Of a DNA stretch of 64,000 nt, positions 55,570 through 63,643 are shown in pieces. Origin of the DNA: Rhodoplanes serenus (GTDB taxonomy: Bacteria; Pseudomonadota; Alphaproteobacteria; Rhizobiales; Xanthobacteraceae); assembly GCA_009720755.1 (NCBI GenBank), contig WNKV01000010.1, positions 1 through 64,000 on the forward strand, written 5' to 3'. Below the pieces are notes generated by a model, which worked only from the letters and a program-made list of their open reading frames with translations, was not told the origin of the DNA and did no database searches. Position numbers and translations under genes: made by a program. Numbering within the stretch: the first letter of the stretch is position 1; every line of letters begins with the position of its first letter.

Positions 55570-56145
55570 CTAACGGCCGGCCATGTCGGACTCCGTCGTG
55601 CCAGGCATCGCATCCGAGCCTGTCACATCCGAGCCCGTCGCATCGAAGGCTGGCGAGAAGGCGACGAGGCCGGACGCCATCGGGGCCGCCAGCGGAATCG
55701 CCGCGACGTAGCGGTCCGGTATGCCGGGAACGTGGAGGTCGGCCGGGCGGAAGCCGAAACGCCCGTAGTAGGCCGGATCGCCGACCACGATGCAGCCCGA
55801 CGAGCCGAGCGCGCGCAGTCGCGCGAGGCCGGTACGGATCAGCGCGGAGCCGACACCGCAGCGCTGGCGGTCCGGCCTGACCGCGACCGGCCCGAGCCCG
55901 TGCCAGCCGGTTCCGGACCCGACGATCTCGACCGCCGAAAAGGCAGCCTGGCCGATCAGGCCGGTCGCATCCTCGGCCACCAGCGCCACGACGGCGTCAC
56001 CGCTGCGCCACAGCGCGTCCATGATGGCGGGCTCGGTGCCGCTCGCATGCGCCATCCCGCGGAAGGCCGCCGCCACCAGGGCATGCACGGCGGCGACATC
56101 GGTCTCGGTCTGATCGCGGACGATCGGAACGGTGGGGGGCGACAT
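55570..56145 (-). CDS. GNAT family N-acetyltransferase
   Basis: The 191-residue protein has the acetyl-CoA binding motif VRPDRQRCGVGSALIRTGL and the GDPAYYGRFGFRPA segment typical of the YhbS-like GNAT subgroup. ATG 56145 has a GAGGAG ribosome site and was preferred to the longer frame. It starts 11 bases after the stop of the RMD1-family gene. The substrate is unknown. Confidence 0.9.
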   Translation of the reverse strand: MSPPTVPIVRDQTETDVAAVHALVAAAFRGMAHASGTEPAIMDALWRSGDAVVALVAEDATGLIGQAAFSAVEIVGSGTGWHGLGPVAVRPDRQRCGVGSALIRTGLARLRALGSSGCIVVGDPAYYGRFGFRPADLHVPGIPDRYVAAIPLAAPMASGLVAFSPAFDATGSDVTGSDAMPGTTESDMAGR

Positions 56146-56155
56146 GCGGAACTCC

Positions 56156-57007
56156 TCAATGGCCGCCACGGACGAACAGCTCGTAGAACGTCACCAGCAC
56201 CTCGACGACGATCAGGAGCACGATGGTCATCTCCAGCCGCACGCTGCGCTCGGTATCGATCAGCTCGGTGAGGGCGCGCGCGGTGTCGTCGATTACCTCG
56301 AGCTTGCGGGCCAGCGAGGTGGCGCGCTCCTTCAGCTCGTACTCGTCGGCGAGGCGCAGCCACAGCCGCTCGAACTCCGGCTGATCCCACAGGATGTCGG
56401 GCTTGTCCTCGATCTCGACACGGCCGGCCAGGCGGTGCTGCACCTGCAAAGCCTGGCCGATGGTGCGCAGCATCTGCCGGCGATTGGTCGGTGTCTTGCC
56501 GGTGCGGGCGAGGGTGGCGGCGAACGGCTCCATCACCTCCAGCACGCGAGCGGCCTCGCGCTCGTCGCGCGACAGCGCGGCGTTCTTGGCGAGCACGTCG
56601 GCGATCACCAGGAGGCGCGGCGGCGTCAGCGCGCGGATCGCCACCGGGCCGCCCGGCACCACCTGGTCGTCCTGCTCGGGCGCGATCTCGACCAGCGTCG
56701 ATTCGTCCTCGACCTGCTCGTAGCGGCCGAACAGGCGTGGACCCAGCGCCCGCACCACCTCGTCCTCCTCGACCGGCGACAGGCCGATCAGCACGGCGAC
56801 GCCGTAGCGGAACAGCACCGCATAACCGGCGACACCCGAGCGGAAGGCGAGCGGCGTGGTGGAGACGAGATCGCTGCGCTCCAGCCCCGCGGTGTCGATG
56901 CGGTCGCCCAGCAGCAGGGTGCGGGCGGTGAGGCGCGCGCGGGCCGGCGTCGCCGGAGCGGGTGCGGCGGCCGGGGCGGAGACGGGCAGGGGCGAAGAGT
57001 CCGGCAT
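56156..57007 (-). CDS. RMD1/YagE (DUF155) family membrane protein
   Basis: The 283-residue protein has an Ala/Pro N-terminus, a central DUF155 domain (VLFRYGVAVLIGLSPVEED) and one transmembrane helix at the very C-terminus (LEMTIVLLIVVEVLVTFYEL). Yeast relatives act in mitochondria and meiosis; the bacterial role is not known. It lies between the ABC-F and GNAT genes in the same direction. Confidence 0.85.
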   Translation of the reverse strand: MPDSSPLPVSAPAAAPAPATPARARLTARTLLLGDRIDTAGLERSDLVSTTPLAFRSGVAGYAVLFRYGVAVLIGLSPVEEDEVVRALGPRLFGRYEQVEDESTLVEIAPEQDDQVVPGGPVAIRALTPPRLLVIADVLAKNAALSRDEREAARVLEVMEPFAATLARTGKTPTNRRQMLRTIGQALQVQHRLAGRVEIEDKPDILWDQPEFERLWLRLADEYELKERATSLARKLEVIDDTARALTELIDTERSVRLEMTIVLLIVVEVLVTFYELFVRGGH

Positions 57008-57052
57008 GGCTCCCGACAGTATAGCAGGACGCGAGACGCGCGGGCGGCGGCT

Positions 57053-58939
57053 TCACTCCGCCGCCATCGCGTCCTCGTACTCGGCGCTTAGCGCCAGCCA
57101 TTCGTCCTCGGCGGCGGCGAGCGCCGCAGTGGTGTCGGCGCGCTCCTTGCCGAGCATCGCGGCGCGGGCGCCGTCGCGGGCGTAGAGGGCGGGATCGGCC
57201 AAGGCCGCGTCGATCTCGGCGACACGCTTCTGCAACGTCTCGATTCGCTTCTCCAGGGCGCCGATCCGCTTCTTGAGCGGCGCCAGCCCGGCGCGCCGCT
57301 CGGCGGCGGCGCGGCGCTGGTCGGTCCGCGAGGCGCTGCGCGTTGCGTCCTTGTCGGCCCGCTCGATCCTGTCCTCGCCGGCTAGAATCAGGCGGCGGTA
57401 GTCGTCGATGTCGCCGTCGAACGGGGCGACGGCGCCGTTCGCCACCAGCCACAGGCGATCCGCGCAGGCATCGAGCAGATGGCGGTCGTGCGACACCATG
57501 ACGACGGCGCCGGGGAAGTCGTTGACCGCCTCGATCAGCGCCGCGCGGCTGTCAATGTCGAGATGGTTGGTGGGCTCGTCGAGCAGCAGAAGATGCGGCG
57601 CGTGGAAGGTGGCGAGACCGAGCAGGAGGCGCGCCTTCTCGCCGCCCGACAGCTTGCCGACCAGGGTGTCGGCCGCCTCGCCCGAGAAGCCGATGGCGCC
57701 GGCCTTGGCACGCACCGCCGCCTCGCCGGCATCCGGCATCAGGCGACGGACATGCATGTAAACGCTCGCCCCCTCGTCGAGCTCGTCGAGCTGATGCTGG
57801 GCGAAGTAGCCGACCGTCAGCTTGTCGGCCCGGGTGACGCGGCCCGCCTGCGCCGCGATGCGGCCGGCGATCAGCTTGACCAGGGTCGACTTGCCGTTGC
57901 CGTTGGCGCCGAGCAGGGCGATGCGATCGTCGTTGTCGATGCGCAGCGTCACCCGGCGCAGCACCGGCCGGTCCGGCTCGTAGCCGACCGCGACGTCGTC
58001 GAGCGCCAGGATCGGCGGCGACAGCAGCTTGGCGGGCGCCGGCAGCACGATCTCGCGCACCTCGTCGCTGACGCGCGCCGGCGCCGGGCCGAGCCGCGCC
58101 AGCATCTTCAGCCGCGACTGCGCCTGCCGGGCCTTGGTGGCCTTGGCGCGGAAGCGCTCCACGAACGCGGTGAGGTGGGCGCGCTGCGCCTCCAGCTTCC
58201 TGGCGAGCTTCTGGTCCAGCTCCAGGCGCTCGCGGCGGGTGCGCTCGAAGGTCGTGTAGGTGCCGCGGTAGAGCGTCAGCTTGCCGTTCTCGAGGTGGAG
58301 GATCGAATCGACCGCCTTGTCGAGCAGGTCGCGGTCGTGGCTGACCACGATGACGGTGTGCGGATAACGGGCGAGGTGCTCCTCCAGCCACAGCGTGCCT
58401 TCGAGATCGAGATAGTTGGTCGGCTCGTCGAGCAGCAGCAGGTCGGGCTCGCGGAACAGCACGGCGGCGAGCGCGACCCGCATGCGCCAGCCGCCCGAGA
58501 ACTCGGCGACCGGCCGCTTCTGATCCTCGTGCGAGAAGCCGAGCCCGTGCAGGATGGCGGCCGCCCGCGCCGGGGCCGCATGGGCGCCGATATCGGCGAG
58601 CCGCGTGTGCAGCCAGGCGATGCGGTGCGGATCGGTTGCGGTCTCCGCCTCGGCGAGCAGGGCGGTGCGCTCGGTATGCGCCGCCAGCACCACGTCGATC
58701 AGCGGCTCGAGGCCGTTCGGCGCCTCCTGGGGGAGGGTGCCGACCACGGTGCGGGCCGGCAATCCGATGTCGCCGGTGTCGGCGTGAAGCTCGCCCGTGA
58801 TGGTGCGGAACAGGGTCGATTTCCCGGTGCCGTTGCGTCCGACCAGGCCCACACGCGCCCCGGCCGGGATCTGGACGGATGCGTGGTCGATCAGGAGACG
58901 CCCGGCGATGCGGACGGTGAGGTCGGTGAGTACGAGCAT
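57053..58939 (-). CDS. ABC-F family ATPase (Uup/YheS-like)
   Basis: The 628-residue soluble protein has two ATPase domains without membrane parts. The Walker A motifs are GLVGRNGTGKST and LLGANGNGKST; the signature motifs are EFSGGWRMRVAL and LSGGEKARLLL; a basic linker (about residues 240-290) joins them, and the C-terminus is a coiled-coil. ABC-F proteins bind the ribosome and act on stalled translation. No known antibiotic-resistance type is evident. Confidence 0.95.
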   Translation of the reverse strand: MLVLTDLTVRIAGRLLIDHASVQIPAGARVGLVGRNGTGKSTLFRTITGELHADTGDIGLPARTVVGTLPQEAPNGLEPLIDVVLAAHTERTALLAEAETATDPHRIAWLHTRLADIGAHAAPARAAAILHGLGFSHEDQKRPVAEFSGGWRMRVALAAVLFREPDLLLLDEPTNYLDLEGTLWLEEHLARYPHTVIVVSHDRDLLDKAVDSILHLENGKLTLYRGTYTTFERTRRERLELDQKLARKLEAQRAHLTAFVERFRAKATKARQAQSRLKMLARLGPAPARVSDEVREIVLPAPAKLLSPPILALDDVAVGYEPDRPVLRRVTLRIDNDDRIALLGANGNGKSTLVKLIAGRIAAQAGRVTRADKLTVGYFAQHQLDELDEGASVYMHVRRLMPDAGEAAVRAKAGAIGFSGEAADTLVGKLSGGEKARLLLGLATFHAPHLLLLDEPTNHLDIDSRAALIEAVNDFPGAVVMVSHDRHLLDACADRLWLVANGAVAPFDGDIDDYRRLILAGEDRIERADKDATRSASRTDQRRAAAERRAGLAPLKKRIGALEKRIETLQKRVAEIDAALADPALYARDGARAAMLGKERADTTAALAAAEDEWLALSAEYEDAMAAE

Positions 58940-59143
58940 GCGGCCTTATACACGGAACCGGCGGCGCCATCGAAACGCCGCAACGCGGGTCCGGGATGCG
59001 TGTGGCCCGGCCGCGACCGCGGGTGCGGGCACTCCCGTTCCGTCGTCCGTTCCGCCATGCGGCCGGCGCGGGCGACGGTGACAAATCCTCGAAAGTGTTG
59101 CTGTAAGGTGCGGGCCGGGCGGACCGGGCGGCGGGAGGTGTCG

Positions 59144-59986
59144 ATGTGCGTGCAGGGATGCATGGAGGCGGTGCGGGCCACCGCCGCGCGGTCGGGCCTG
59201 TCGCGTCGCGGCTTCTTCGGACGGGCCGGCGCCGCGGCGGCCGGCTTCGCCGCGATGGCGGTGGAGCCCACCGTGGTGGCGGCGGCGCCGCGCAGCTTCG
59301 AGCGTGTCGTCGATCTCACCCACACGCTGACGCCGGCCTTTCCGAGCTTCTTCGGGGCGCCCCTGATCGAGCTGGAGCGGCGCGCCGACTTCCGCAAGGA
59401 CGGCTACAACATGCAGGACTGGCGGCTGACCGAGCACGCCGGCACGCATCTCGACGCGCCGATTCACTTCGCCGAGACCGGCGCCAGCGTCGAGGACATT
59501 CCGGCCGACACGCTGGTGGTGCCGCTCGCGGTGATCGACCTTGTCGACAAGGCGGACGCCGATGCCGACTATCTCCTGTCGCGCGACGATCTCGTCGCCT
59601 GGGAGAGCCGGCACGGCCGGCTGCCGGCCGGCTGCTGCGTCGCCATGCACTCGGGCTGGGGCCGCCTGGCCACCGAAGACCCGGCGCGCTTCGTCGGTCG
59701 TGACGTCGACGGCACCCTGCATTTCCCGGGCATCGCGCCGGAGGCCGCCACCTGGCTGCTGAAGGAGCGCGACGTCATCGGCCTCGCGGTCGACACGCTG
59801 TCGCTCGATCATGGTCCGTCGAGCGACTTCAAGACGCATGCGGTCTGGCTGCCGGCGGGCCGCTGGGGGCTGGAGAACGTCGCCAATCTCGACAAGGTGC
59901 CGGCGGCGGGCGCCACGCTGGTGGTCGGCCTGCCCAAGGTGAAGGACGCCACCGGCGCGCCGGTGCGCCTCCTGGCGCTGATCTGA
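59144..59986 (+). CDS. Tat-exported cyclase family protein (kynurenine formamidase-like)
   Basis: The 280-residue protein starts with a twin-arginine signal (SRRGFFGRAGAAAAGFAAMA, residues 19-38). The metal-binding motif HAGTHLDAPIHF then marks the cyclase/KynB superfamily, and a VDTLSLDHG segment follows. Such enzymes hydrolyse amides or lactones; export to the periplasm argues against tryptophan breakdown. GGGAGG precedes the ATG. It is divergent from the ABC-F gene across 204 bases. Confidence 0.88.
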   Translation: MCVQGCMEAVRATAARSGLSRRGFFGRAGAAAAGFAAMAVEPTVVAAAPRSFERVVDLTHTLTPAFPSFFGAPLIELERRADFRKDGYNMQDWRLTEHAGTHLDAPIHFAETGASVEDIPADTLVVPLAVIDLVDKADADADYLLSRDDLVAWESRHGRLPAGCCVAMHSGWGRLATEDPARFVGRDVDGTLHFPGIAPEAATWLLKERDVIGLAVDTLSLDHGPSSDFKTHAVWLPAGRWGLENVANLDKVPAAGATLVVGLPKVKDATGAPVRLLALI

Positions 59987-60117
59987 TCACGACCACAGGG
60001 CGGCGCTGATCGCCGGTCTTCGGATGGCGCAGCGCTGGCAATCTGAATCTGGAGCTGTCCGTATCTCGAGCTGTCCGCGCGTCTCGATCGGCAGCGCGCT
60101 CCGAAAATAATTGCACA

Positions 60118-60152
60118 CAAAAAAAGGCGGGCGGTTCTTTCGAACCGCCCGC
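60118..60152 (-). terminator. Strong intrinsic terminator, leftward
   Basis: Perfect 11-base arms GCGGGCGGTTC / GAACCGCCCGC with a TTTC loop lie at 60127-60152 and are followed on the minus strand by seven or more T. It is the best intrinsic terminator in the window, yet the nearest leftward gene ends 310 bases away and has its own terminator. Confidence 0.8.
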
Positions 60153-60246
60153 TGGGCATCACAGCATCGCGCACCCCCGTGGCACGACGCTGCGCACCAA
60201 CCTTGCGAACCGAACCGAAGCCCCCGAGGCCCCCGATCGATCGTCG
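60118..60246 (-). ncRNA. Candidate small RNA, ~129 nt, leftward
   Basis: A strong intrinsic terminator ends the unit. An FNR/FixK-type site lies upstream, centred at 60287.5. If it acts as a class II activator (centre at -41.5), transcription would start near 60246, and CATTGT at 60253-60258 falls in the -10 position. The interval has no start codon with a usable ribosome site. An upstream terminator isolates it from the flanking gene. The size and set-up resemble the FNR-dependent FnrS RNA of enterics, but no sequence similarity is claimed. Confidence 0.5.
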
Positions 60247-60280
60247 GAGCAGACAATGCTGCGCCGCTTCCCGAGCGGCT

Positions 60281-60294
60281 TTGATCTAAATCAG
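60281..60294. promoter_or_regulatory. FNR/FixK-type binding site
   Basis: TTGATCTAAATCAG matches 9 of 10 defined positions of the FNR/FixK consensus TTGAT-N4-ATCAA. The site is AT-rich in a GC-rich setting. Its distance to the leftward terminator and the lack of a nearby rightward gene favour leftward activation. Confidence 0.6.
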
Positions 60295-60360
60295 GCGCCG
60301 CTCGAATTTCCGGCCGGAGCCGCTCCGGCGGCTGCGACGATGCGGATGCGGGCCGTAAGA

Positions 60361-60388
60361 AAAGCCCGGAAACCGGGGGTTTCCGAGC
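60361..60388 (-). terminator. Intrinsic terminator of the small secreted protein gene
   Basis: The stem GGAAACC / GGTTTCC with a 3-base loop and further outer pairs (60364-60388) is followed on the minus strand by TTTTCTT. It lies 73 bases beyond the stop of the leftward gene. Confidence 0.65.
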
Positions 60389-60461
60389 CTTGGGTGGGAC
60401 CCGCGAGGGCCGCATGAGACCAATGTCGAATTGCGTAAGGTGACGGTGATGGCGGGTCCGC

Positions 60462-60866
60462 TCAACCGTTCCAGTTGATCGTGCCGACGTCCCACTTGGC
60501 CCGCTGCTTGGCCGATTGCCGAATGAAGTCGTCGACGGCGGCCATCGGCTTTTTGTCCGGATTGGCCTTGCAGAACGTCGCCACCATGGCGATCACCTTG
60601 GCGTCGTCGAGCGATGCAAGGTCGACATGCTTGCCGTCGGCCTCCAGCAGCGACACGTTGGCGGCACTGACATAGCCCTGCACCCAGGCGAACAGCATCA
60701 GATTGACGGGGTTCTGGAGGCCCTCGGCCGGCTTCAGATCGGCGGCGAGCTTGGCGCAGCTCGACGAGCCGATGCCTTGGGTGACCAAGGGCTGCGCCGG
60801 CGCCGGCAGCGACGGCACGACGAAACCGGCGACGAGCAGCAGGGCGGCGAATCTGCGTCCGAACAT
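60462..60866 (-). CDS. Small secreted protein of unknown function
   Basis: The 134-residue protein has a signal peptide (MFGRRFAALLLVAGFVVPSL then APAQ). The mature part is alpha-helical with two cysteines (SSSCAKL and VATFCKAN) that probably form a disulfide, and a FAWVQGYVSAANV core. This pattern resembles HdeA-like and Rap1a/Tai-type small periplasmic proteins, but the match is only in style. It ends DVGTINWNG and is followed by its own terminator. Confidence 0.7.
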   Translation of the reverse strand: MFGRRFAALLLVAGFVVPSLPAPAQPLVTQGIGSSSCAKLAADLKPAEGLQNPVNLMLFAWVQGYVSAANVSLLEADGKHVDLASLDDAKVIAMVATFCKANPDKKPMAAVDDFIRQSAKQRAKWDVGTINWNG

Positions 60867-61134
60867 CGAGAGCGACCTCCAGGCACGCGCCGGAGCCGGC
60901 GCGCCGTATGACGGGGATGCGATGCGAGGGCCGGACAGTATCCGGTTCGGCGGCACCGACCAAGCATCCCGTTGGTCGGGTGAATCCGACCTGTGGTTCG
61001 CGCCGCCGCGCGGCGGAGGTGCCCCGGAGGCGGAACGGAAGCGCTGACGGCGGCCCGCGAGCGGCATAATCTGGTCACCTTGGGGTGGCTTGACCGGACG
61101 GCTGCGCCGCCACGGCGGCGCCGGGAGATATGGA

Positions 61135-62265
61135 ATGCTGGGGTTCGACGCGACGAGCGGGGCGGCGCTGCCGCCCGTCTGGGTCGCCGGAGCGGTCGCC
61201 GCCGTGGTGGCGGCGGGCGCCGGGCTGCTCGTCGTGGCCGGATGGCGCGGCGGGGCGGGGCGGCGGGTGCTGGCCGGCCTCGCGGTCGTGGCAGCCCTGG
61301 GGCTCGCCGCCTGGACGGCGGAGCTCGCCGCCACCGCCCAGGCCCGCCGGGCCGAGCGCCACGCTCTGGCGGCCCGCTTGGCCGAGCTGACCGGGCGGGC
61401 GCTGGTGCCCGGCTCGCCGCTCGCCTGCCTGGACGGGCTCGCCGGCACTGCCGCCGAGCCGGCCTGCGAGGCGGTGCTGCTCGGCCGCCCGGAGACGACG
61501 GCCGCCGCGGTCGCCTATGTGGCGGCACAACTCGCCTTGCTGGGGGAGGCGGCGCCGGCCGCCGCCCGCGACCCGGCGCTGGCGCCTGTGCTGGCGCCGT
61601 TGCGGCGGACGCTGGCGGCCGATCGCTTCGGCGTCGTCGCCCACGTGCTGGCCCAGCGGGCCGGCTGCACCGCCGAATCGTGCGCCGCCCTGGCGTTGCT
61701 CGACGATCCCGAGCGGGTGCGGGCGAATATCCGGGACCACCGCTTCGAGCTGCTGCTGGCCCGCAATGTCGCCGCCTGGCCGGGCGGCTCCGGGCTCGCC
61801 GCGGGCGACGCCCTGACCGGCAGCGCCGCGGCCAGCCAGAGCTTTTCGCCGCCGCTGGGCCCGGCTCCGGCGCTCGCCGGCACCGGAAGCCCCGCACCCG
61901 GCGCAGCGGCACCCGCAACCGGACCGGCCGCGACCGGCGCGTCCGGCCGGCCCGGGTCGTCCCGCTACGATTTCCCCTCGGCGGCCTCGATCCCGCCGGT
62001 CAGCATCATGTCGCCGGAGCCCGCCGGTCCGGCTCCGCCGGTCGGCGCTCGCGATATCCCGGCGCCGACGCCCGGCACCGCCGGGGCGGCCCCGCCGGCC
62101 CGCAAGCCGGCCCCCGCGGCTGCTCCGGCCGCCGCGGCCCCTCCAGCCGCCGCGCCATCGCCGCCCGCCCGCGCCTCGGGCCGGCCCGCCACGCCCGCAC
62201 AGGCGGCTCCGGCGGCGGCCCGGCCGGGGCCGACCGCCCCGCCGGCCGCAGCCGACGACGATTGA
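61135..62265 (+). CDS. Membrane protein with Pro/Ala-rich C-terminal region
   Basis: The 376-residue product has two hydrophobic helices in the first 65 residues (VWVAGAVAAVVAAGAGLLVV and VLAGLAVVAALGLAAW). A helical domain with two Cys pairs (ACLDG...EPACEA and AGCTAESCAA) follows at about 80-215. Residues 230-376 are low-complexity Pro/Ala/Ser. GGGAG precedes ATG 61135. No family is recognised. It is followed 4 bases later by the DUF1489 gene, so they form one unit. Confidence 0.72.
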   Translation: MLGFDATSGAALPPVWVAGAVAAVVAAGAGLLVVAGWRGGAGRRVLAGLAVVAALGLAAWTAELAATAQARRAERHALAARLAELTGRALVPGSPLACLDGLAGTAAEPACEAVLLGRPETTAAAVAYVAAQLALLGEAAPAAARDPALAPVLAPLRRTLAADRFGVVAHVLAQRAGCTAESCAALALLDDPERVRANIRDHRFELLLARNVAAWPGGSGLAAGDALTGSAAASQSFSPPLGPAPALAGTGSPAPGAAAPATGPAATGASGRPGSSRYDFPSAASIPPVSIMSPEPAGPAPPVGARDIPAPTPGTAGAAPPARKPAPAAAPAAAAPPAAAPSPPARASGRPATPAQAAPAAARPGPTAPPAAADDD

Positions 62266-62269
62266 TCCG

Positions 62270-62701
62270 ATGGCCCTGCATCTCATCAAGCTCTGCGTCG
62301 GCTGCGACGGCATCGCGGACCTGGAGGCGTGGATCGCCGAGCGCCTCGCGGCGCGCCCGGCCGGCAGCCCGCGCGAGCATGCCCATGTCACCCGGATGAC
62401 GCCCAAGCGTACCGGCGAGCTGCTGCCCGGCGGCTCGCTCTACTGGGTGATCCGCGGCGAGATCGCCTGCCGCCAGCAGCTTCTCGACGTCCGTCCGTTC
62501 GTCGACGACGCGGGCGTCGGCCGCTGTCGCCTGGTGCTCGATCCCGCCGTGGTGCCGGTGGAGCCGCGCCCGTGCCGGCCGTTCCAGGGCTGGCGCTACC
62601 TCGCCGCCAAGGCGGTGCCGCCCGACCTGTCGTCGCGGGCCGCCGACGCCGCGATGCCCGAGACGTTGCGGCGCGAGCTGCGGGCGCTCGGGCTGCTGTA
62701 G
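62270..62701 (+). CDS. DUF1489 family protein
   Basis: The 143-residue protein begins MALHLIKLCVGCDGIADLEAW and has the TRMTPKRTGELLPGGSLYWV and PFQGWRYLAAKAVPPDL motifs of DUF1489, a family restricted mainly to Alphaproteobacteria. Its function is unknown. The start lies 4 bases after the preceding stop. Confidence 0.92.
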   Translation: MALHLIKLCVGCDGIADLEAWIAERLAARPAGSPREHAHVTRMTPKRTGELLPGGSLYWVIRGEIACRQQLLDVRPFVDDAGVGRCRLVLDPAVVPVEPRPCRPFQGWRYLAAKAVPPDLSSRAADAAMPETLRRELRALGLL

Positions 62702-62866
62702 GGCGGAATCCGATCCAACGGGATCTCGAATCGGTTTTCCGAAAGTTCACCGGATTTCTGTCGGACGATCTTTCCCGTGTCCGGTGACGGCTCCGGAACT
62801 ACCGCCGGCCGGGGACCTTCTCATGTCATAAGTAGAAGTTATTAGGTCCCCGACCGAGGAGCCTGC

Positions 62867-63580
62867 ATGGCGCATCGCGAGCGGTCCTTCGCGCAGACGA
62901 CGAGTGTTCCCGTGGAACGGCGGCGCGACATCCGCGTCGTCGTCAACCTGCCGGGCCGGTACGTTCTGCCGCGGCGCCGCGCCGTCGACGGCAAGCCACC
63001 GGCTTTCGCGTGCCGCCTCGTCAACGCCTCGCCGCACGGCCTCATGGTGGCGGCCTCGGTGGTCGGCGCCGTTGGCGAGCCGGTGGCGGCGCAGTTCGAG
63101 GAGTTCGGGCGGCTCGACGGCGTCATCCTGCGGCGGCTCTACGGCGGCTTCGCCATGAGCATCGAGGTCTCGGGCGAGCGGCTGGCCCAATTGGAGGCGA
63201 AGCTCGTCTGGCTCGACCAGCACCAGCGCAAGGCGGTGGCGAACGAGCGCCGGCACGATCGCATGGTTCCGCGTACGCCGCACTCCATCGTGGTGCTGGC
63301 CGACGGCACGACGCTGCCGTGCCGGATCATCGACATGTCGGCCTCGGGCGCCGCGGTGACGGCGGCGCTGACACCGCCGCTCGGCATGCCGCTCGCGGTC
63401 GGCGCCGTGGTGGGCCGGGTGGTGCGGCGGTTCGCGGGTGGCTTCGCGGTCGAGTTCGTAGAGACCCAGGAGATCGCGACGCTCGAACGGTTGCTGATCA
63501 GATCGCCCGTCCGGGCGCGCGCGATGTCGGCGATGCCGCCACCGGAAGACGGCGGCGAGATCGTGATCATCGACGCCTGA
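62867..63580 (+). CDS. Tandem PilZ-domain protein, likely c-di-GMP receptor
   Basis: The 237-residue protein has two PilZ domains. The first has RxxxR at 19-23 (RRDIR) and NASPHG at 53-58; the second has RRHDR at 128-132 and DMSASG at 156-161. Both pairs are intact, so both domains may bind c-di-GMP. GAGGAG precedes the ATG, and an AT-rich island at 62823-62847 probably holds the promoter. The output is unknown. Confidence 0.9.
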   Translation: MAHRERSFAQTTSVPVERRRDIRVVVNLPGRYVLPRRRAVDGKPPAFACRLVNASPHGLMVAASVVGAVGEPVAAQFEEFGRLDGVILRRLYGGFAMSIEVSGERLAQLEAKLVWLDQHQRKAVANERRHDRMVPRTPHSIVVLADGTTLPCRIIDMSASGAAVTAALTPPLGMPLAVGAVVGRVVRRFAGGFAVEFVETQEIATLERLLIRSPVRARAMSAMPPPEDGGEIVIIDA

Positions 63581-63643
63581 ACGCGCCGCGACGCGCCGTC
63601 GTCGTCAGTGAGCAGACTGCGACGTGATCAGATCGTGACGTGA

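Larger units (their letters stand above)
59987..60461. other. Non-coding stretch with two leftward terminators and an FNR-type box
   Basis: This 475-base stretch has no convincing gene on either strand. It holds, from right to left, a terminator for the leftward secreted protein gene, an FNR/FixK-type site, and a second leftward terminator. The last two appear to bound a short independent transcript, listed separately. Confidence 0.65.

Noticed and set aside
59809-60415. Leftward short frames across the candidate small RNA
   Set aside because: No ribosome sites, Arg/Pro/Ala-rich random composition, and they run through the terminator or into the cyclase gene antisense.
62702-62760. Possible terminator or repeat after the DUF1489 gene
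   Set aside because: CCGAT...ATCGG and GATCC...GGATC pairs overlap and compete; the structure is too weak to call.
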